From Allomuricauda sp. ARW1Y1 (GTDB taxonomy: Bacteria; Bacteroidota; Bacteroidia; Flavobacteriales; Flavobacteriaceae): a stretch of DNA of 64,000 nt. The stretch covers positions 806,001 through 870,000 of the forward strand of contig NZ_JACBZU010000001.1 in the NCBI RefSeq assembly GCF_013407935.1, written 5' to 3'. Made by a program: the position numbers and the translations under genes. Of this stretch, positions 60,348-64,000 are shown piece after piece (position 1 is the first letter of the stretch; every line of letters begins with the position of its first letter). The notes under the pieces were generated by a model, which was given only the letters and a program-made list of their open reading frames with translations, was not told the origin of the DNA and searched no databases.

Positions 60348-61100
60348 TTGATAGCCTCTATAAAACACAACTCCCGCAACTACAAAATAGACCTGACCAA
60401 ACCACTGGATATTTCCATACCGCTCAAGGGTGGCGACAAAAACGTGAACGCCTGGTATTTGGAACCTCCCAAAATTGCCCCACACGAACAGGATGGATTT
60501 ATTGGCAAGGTATCCGAAGGAGCTTCCACCAATTTCAATGATATTTGGTTCAATCCGCATTCGCATGTAACCCATACCGAATGTTTGGGACATATTTCCG
60601 AGGAATTCAATTCCATCAACAAAAATCTCAAACGGTTTTTCTTTTTGGCCGAGTTGATTACGGTTGCCCCCGAACAGGTGGACGGGGATTTTATCATTTC
60701 CGAAAAGCAAATCAAATATGCACTGGGCAACAAAAAGCGCCAAGCAGTTGTGATTAGGACCCTGCCCAATTTGGGCGACAAACGTTCCAAGCAGTATTCC
60801 GATACCAATCCGCCCTATCTGATGGAGGCCGCGGCCAAGCATTTGGTTAAAAAGGGAGTGGAGCATTTGTTGATCGACCTTCCTTCGGTGGATAAGGAAC
60901 GCGATGGTGGAGGACTTTTGGCACACAAGGCTTTTTGGAACATGTCGGGAAAACCCAGAACAAAAGCGACCATAACCGAATTTATCTATGTGCCCAACCC
61001 CGTAGAAGACGGCACCTACTTTTTAAATTTACAAGTGGCACCTTTTGAGAACGATGCCAGCCCCAGTAGGCCGGTACTGTACAAAATTGAAGACCAATAA
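60348..61100 (+). CDS. Cyclase / kynurenine formamidase-like family protein
   Basis: 250 residues from a TTG start (MIASIKHNSRNYKIDLTKPLDISIPL); an earlier TTG at 60282 would add 22 residues of unlike sequence. The metal-binding segment NPHSHVTHTECLGHI is present, along with LLIDLPSVDKERDGGGLLAHKAFW. Cyclase-family hydrolases of this fold act on amides or lactones; the substrate is unknown, and no tryptophan-degradation genes are near. Confidence 0.8.
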   Translation: MIASIKHNSRNYKIDLTKPLDISIPLKGGDKNVNAWYLEPPKIAPHEQDGFIGKVSEGASTNFNDIWFNPHSHVTHTECLGHISEEFNSINKNLKRFFFLAELITVAPEQVDGDFIISEKQIKYALGNKKRQAVVIRTLPNLGDKRSKQYSDTNPPYLMEAAAKHLVKKGVEHLLIDLPSVDKERDGGGLLAHKAFWNMSGKPRTKATITEFIYVPNPVEDGTYFLNLQVAPFENDASPSRPVLYKIEDQ

Positions 61101-61451
61101 ATGAAAACAACCCTAAAATTGGAGGAGTTGCTGATGTTCGTTCTGGGCATATACCTGTTTAGCCTGTTGGATTATGCTTGGTGGTGGTTTTTAGTGTTGA
61201 TTTTGACACCCGACATTGGAATGATCGGATATGCTTTTGGGAACCGAGCAGGTGCTTTTTCCTATAACCTTTTCCATCACAAAGGTGTGGCCTTGGTCAT
61301 CTACCTAACGGGGGCGTACTTTTCCCTACCTTTATGCCAGTTGATAGGGTTGATTTTATTCTCCCATTCCGCGTTGGACAGGATGTTGGGTTACGGATTA
61401 AAATATGAAAAAGGATTCAAGTTTACCCATTTGGGTGAAATCGGAAAATAA
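61101..61451 (+). CDS. DUF4260 integral membrane protein
   Basis: 116 residues with three or four membrane segments. LEELLMFVLGIYLFSLLDYAWWWFLVLILTPDIGMIGYAFGNRAGAFSYNLFHHKG is the family opening, and SHSALDRMLGYGLKY the conserved end. Inner membrane, function unknown. Immediately follows the cyclase stop. Confidence 0.88.
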   Translation: MKTTLKLEELLMFVLGIYLFSLLDYAWWWFLVLILTPDIGMIGYAFGNRAGAFSYNLFHHKGVALVIYLTGAYFSLPLCQLIGLILFSHSALDRMLGYGLKYEKGFKFTHLGEIGK

Positions 61452-61453
61452 CC

Positions 61454-62077
61454 ATGGGTGAGATTGTAGATATCATTTTAGGGCTGATTTTGGGAGCGAT
61501 ATTAATGTATTGGGTCTATTCCCTGTTCCGCAAAAAGAAGAGCAAGGAAATCACCCAACAACAGTCTACCGTTATCCTGAACAAGATTCGAAGTGTTTGT
61601 AAATTGGTGTCCGTTGAAGGGGATTTTGCCGAAATCTATCATTACGAAAACACCAAAGATCGTTTTATGAGCCTGTTCCGAAGCAAGAAAAAGGCATTGA
61701 TCGTGATCAAGGCCAAGGCCCATATCGGATACGACCTGAACAAATTGAATATGCGGGCGGACAATGATCGAAAACGAATCATTCTAAGCCATTTTCCAGA
61801 ACCGGAAGTGTTGTCCATTGAACCGGACCTGCAGTTTTACGACATCAAAAATGGAATTTTCAATAGCTTTTCGCCTACAGATTTGACCAACTTGAATCAA
61901 GAGGCCAAAGAGCACATCAAACAGAAAATACCGGAAAGCGGATTGATGGAAACGGCCAAAAATGAAGCCATGCAGGCTGTTTTGGTCGTGGAAAAAATAG
62001 TGGAAACCATCGGTTGGACCTTGGATTACTCCGCTTTGGAACTGCCCGTCACCGAACAACAATCTTTAGAACCCTAA
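61454..62077 (+). CDS. DUF4230 membrane-anchored protein
   Basis: 207 residues. A single N-terminal anchor (IVDIILGLILGAILMYWVYSLF, 4-25) is followed by a soluble domain with VCKLVSVEGDFAEIYHYENTK, KKALIVIKAKAHIGYDLNKL and LPEPEVLSIEPDLQFYDIKNGIFN-like segments (here FPEPEVLSIEPDLQFYD). It is 2 bp after the DUF4260 gene and likely co-expressed. Function unknown. Confidence 0.88.
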   Translation: MGEIVDIILGLILGAILMYWVYSLFRKKKSKEITQQQSTVILNKIRSVCKLVSVEGDFAEIYHYENTKDRFMSLFRSKKKALIVIKAKAHIGYDLNKLNMRADNDRKRIILSHFPEPEVLSIEPDLQFYDIKNGIFNSFSPTDLTNLNQEAKEHIKQKIPESGLMETAKNEAMQAVLVVEKIVETIGWTLDYSALELPVTEQQSLEP

Positions 62078-62079
62078 TT

Positions 62080-62481
62080 ATGAAAACCAAAATGTTTACC
62101 CTACTTCTGGTAGGAATGATATCCATTATGAGCAACGCACAAGAATCCGATAAAACCACGTTTGACCACACTTTTGCGCACGTGGTCTATTTTTGGTTCA
62201 AGAATCCCGATAGTCAAGCCGCCCGGGATACCTTCGAGGCATCGTTGACCAAGTTTTTGAACAATTCCCAATATGCGAAGACCAAATTTATTGGCAGACC
62301 GCCAAAGGCGATCCGTGATGTAGTGGATGATTCGTTTACCTACTCGTTGATTCTTTCATTTGAATCTGCCGAAGACCAAGCTGCCTATCAAGAGGAACCA
62401 CCGCACAAGGTGTTCATTGAGGAGTGCCAAGATCTTTGGGAAAAAGTGATCGTATACGACTCCCAGGGCATACCACAATGA
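62080..62481 (+). CDS. Exported Dabb (stress-responsive A/B barrel) protein
   Basis: 133 residues from MKTKMFTLLLVGMISIMSNAQ, a signal peptide; the longer frame overlaps the previous gene and is rejected. The mature part is a single dimeric alpha/beta-barrel domain (HVVYFWFKNPDSQAARDTFEASLTKFL, FTYSLILSFESAEDQAAYQEEPPHKVFIEECQDLW). Substrate unknown. It is 2 bp after the DUF4230 gene and overlaps the next gene by 4 bp. Confidence 0.82.
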   Translation: MKTKMFTLLLVGMISIMSNAQESDKTTFDHTFAHVVYFWFKNPDSQAARDTFEASLTKFLNNSQYAKTKFIGRPPKAIRDVVDDSFTYSLILSFESAEDQAAYQEEPPHKVFIEECQDLWEKVIVYDSQGIPQ

Positions 62482-62837
62482 ATGTAGAAGAACTTCGCGA
62501 ACTGTGTATCTCCAAAAAGGGAGTAACGGAGGAATTTCCCTTTGACGAAAGTACTTTGGTGTTTAAAGTGATGGGCAAAATGTTTGCGCTCGTGGCTTTG
62601 GAGCGGCTGCCACCCCAGTGCAATCTGAAGTGCGACCCCGAAAGGTCCGAGGAACTTCGCGAGACTTATGACGGCTCTATTGTGCCGGGCTATCACATGA
62701 GCAAAAAGCATTGGAACACTTTGTTTTTGGAACAACTCCCACCACAATTGATCAAGGATCTGGTCAACCACTCCTATGAGCTGGTCGTATCGGGATTGAC
62801 CAAAAAGCTTCAACAAGAGCTTCACAATTTAGACTGA
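62478..62837 (+). CDS. MmcQ/YjbR family DNA-binding-like protein
   Basis: 119 residues from MNVEELRELCISKKGVTEEFPFDE; the ATG overlaps the Dabb stop. FKVMGKMFALVALERLPPQCNLKCDPERSEELRETYDGSIVPGYHMSKKHWNT is the conserved stretch of this CyaY/YjbR fold. Its role is not settled; double wing-like folds suggest DNA binding. The CDPERSEE peptide belongs to the family and is not a repeat insertion. Confidence 0.88.
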   Translation: MNVEELRELCISKKGVTEEFPFDESTLVFKVMGKMFALVALERLPPQCNLKCDPERSEELRETYDGSIVPGYHMSKKHWNTLFLEQLPPQLIKDLVNHSYELVVSGLTKKLQQELHNLD

Positions 62838-62843
62838 TTGGGG

Positions 62844-64000
62844 ATGCAGAATTTAAAAGATTTTTACACGTCGCGGCGGAAGCAACACCAGCAAGAACTT
62901 CAACAGGTAAAAAAGCAATTGGGCCTATTGGCCACTTTGCGATTATGCGTTTTTGTGGGTATGGGCCTTGGGGTGTATTTGCTTTGGGGAAATGTTTTCA
63001 TTTTTGTGATGTTGCCTTTGGGCATAGCGCTCTTTTTGTATTTGGTGACCCGTTTTAGCAATGTAAAGCGGCACAAGGAATACCTGGAACGTCTTATAGC
63101 CATCAATAACACTGAATTGGATATTTTGGACCGCAAGTTTCATCACTTGCCGGACGGGAAGACCTTTTTACAGCTCGACCATCCCTATGCGCAAGATCTT
63201 GACCTATTTGGCAGGGGTTCCTTTTTTCAGTACGCTAACCGAACTGTTTTGGTGCAGGGCACGGCAGTATTTTCCCATCTATTATTGGACGGTCATCCAA
63301 AGGACTTGATCAAAAAGCAGGAGGCCATCAAAGAGTTGGCGCAATTGCCCGAGTGGCGACAACACTTCTCCGCTTTGGCAGGCGAGACCCGACCCAAAAT
63401 CTCTCCCGATGTGGTTTCTGATTGGATGAAAAACCACCAACCTTTTATGCCCAAATGGGCAGGATTCGTGCCTCCAGTTTTTGTGCTGCTTTCCATTTTG
63501 GTGATTGCTTTGGCCGTTTTGGGCAAAGTGCCCGAAAGTTTGGTACTGTTCTGGTACCTTTTGGGTGTTGGCATGGTGGGTCGCTTTGCGAAGCGGATTT
63601 TGGGGTTCACGGCAAAGGCATCCGAGGCACAGGATACCATCCAGCAGCATCAACGGTTGATTTCCGAACTGGAAGACCGGTCATTTAAGTCAGAATTGCT
63701 AAAAGAACTTCAGCAAAGACTGGAAGTAAAGGGAGAACGGACGTCCAACATCTTAAAGCGTTTTTCGCAAAAGGTGACCATGCTGGAACAACAATTCAAC
63801 CTGATCATCTCCATGTTTGCCCAAGGTCTTGGTATGTACAGTATCTATTATGCCTTTCAAGTGGAATCGTGGATAACAAAGTACGGCCACGAAGTGGAAG
63901 GTTGGTTTGCCGCCATTGCCCAGTTCGATGCCTACATCACCTTGGGTACCTATGCCTTTAACCATCCCGACCACACTTACCCGATTTTGGTGGAGAGAGA
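62844..64000 (+). CDS. Membrane-anchored MutS-family ATPase, N-terminal part (runs off the window)
   Basis: 385 residues visible, no stop before the window end. Two membrane segments near the start (LLATLRLCVFVGMGLGVYLLWG and VFIFVMLPLGIALFLYLV), then a MutS-like helical domain with TELDILDRKF, DLDLFGRGSFFQYANRTVLVQGT and LLKELQQRLEVKGERTS. More membrane-like helices occur near 205-250 and 325-345. The ATPase would lie beyond the edge. This is the group of MutS relatives in Bacteroidota that lack the mismatch-recognition domain; their role is unknown. Confidence 0.85.
   Translation, partial: MQNLKDFYTSRRKQHQQELQQVKKQLGLLATLRLCVFVGMGLGVYLLWGNVFIFVMLPLGIALFLYLVTRFSNVKRHKEYLERLIAINNTELDILDRKFHHLPDGKTFLQLDHPYAQDLDLFGRGSFFQYANRTVLVQGTAVFSHLLLDGHPKDLIKKQEAIKELAQLPEWRQHFSALAGETRPKISPDVVSDWMKNHQPFMPKWAGFVPPVFVLLSILVIALAVLGKVPESLVLFWYLLGVGMVGRFAKRILGFTAKASEAQDTIQQHQRLISELEDRSFKSELLKELQQRLEVKGERTSNILKRFSQKVTMLEQQFNLIISMFAQGLGMYSIYYAFQVESWITKYGHEVEGWFAAIAQFDAYITLGTYAFNHPDHTYPILVER

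Noticed and set aside
62610..62670. CDPERSEELRE in the YjbR protein as a repeat-derived insertion
   Set aside because: The peptide is part of the conserved family sequence, and the DNA does not match the REP arm.

Overview
The window is a gene-dense chromosomal segment of a member of the Bacteroidota, almost certainly a marine Flavobacteriaceae close to the Muricauda/Allomuricauda/Flagellimonas group. The grounds are type IX secretion (T9SS) sorting domains and a gliding-motility-type C-terminal domain, a PorP/SprF protein, promoters with the Bacteroidota -7 box TAnnTTTG, a ribonucleotide reductase with its ATP-cone on NrdB, DnaE carrying its own DnaQ-type exonuclease, and a TonB-dependent receptor. 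I see no prophage, insertion sequence, rRNA or CRISPR array. The genus is inference; the family-level placement is well supported.

Layout. 1-7.3 kb: 5' end of ribF, a secreted reprolysin-like protease with its lipoprotein partner, then pth, rplY and prs on the minus strand. 7.4-8.5 kb: tRNA-Leu and a LOV-like PAS protein. 8.5-17.6 kb: nrdB-nrdA, a 1381-residue DUF11-repeat T9SS protein with PorP/SprF, and a siroheme synthase. 17.6-19.8 kb: an unusual chimera of an outer-membrane DUF5723 protein and a LytTR DNA-binding domain, preceded by two arrays of 21-bp-spaced direct repeats, and a YegP protein. 19.9-23.6 kb: proC-proB-proA, a small basic protein, rpsU and a GNAT protein. 24-31.6 kb: a PNPOx-like protein, tRNA-Asp, DUF58, trxA, the replicative dnaE and a DUF2383 protein. 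31.8-38.4 kb: rpsP-rimM, an outer-membrane barrel preceded by a third 21-bp array, trmN6, a glutaryl-CoA-type dehydrogenase, and an FdhF/YdeP-type molybdoenzyme with a small partner.

38.4-43.3 kb: a mutagenic polymerase pair (dinB-dnaE2) behind two GGAAATATTCC operator-like sites, and a candidate small RNA. 43.3-50.2 kb: a complete histidine-utilisation operon hutH-hutI-hutU-hutG with a divergent LysR regulator. 50.4-54.4 kb: nitroreductase, DUF456, and a His-rich membrane protein with a TonB-dependent receptor that looks like a metal uptake pair. 54.5-58.5 kb: a BlaI / M56-protease / TPR / lipoprotein operon. 58.5-64 kb: ruvC, hemW, a cyclase-family protein, DUF4260, DUF4230, Dabb and YjbR proteins, and the 5' part of a membrane-anchored MutS-family ATPase.

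Two dispersed repeat families stand out. One is a REP-like palindromic element built on CGAGCGCAGTCGAG. Nine copies or half copies were seen, one of them in frame inside hemW. The other is TRACGRATG repeated three times at an exact 21-bp period, found in three places. Two of these arrays lie at similar distances upstream of outer-membrane protein genes, one of which encodes the LytTR chimera; their geometry is that of LytTR binding sites. This possible local regulon and the chimera are the most interesting observations.
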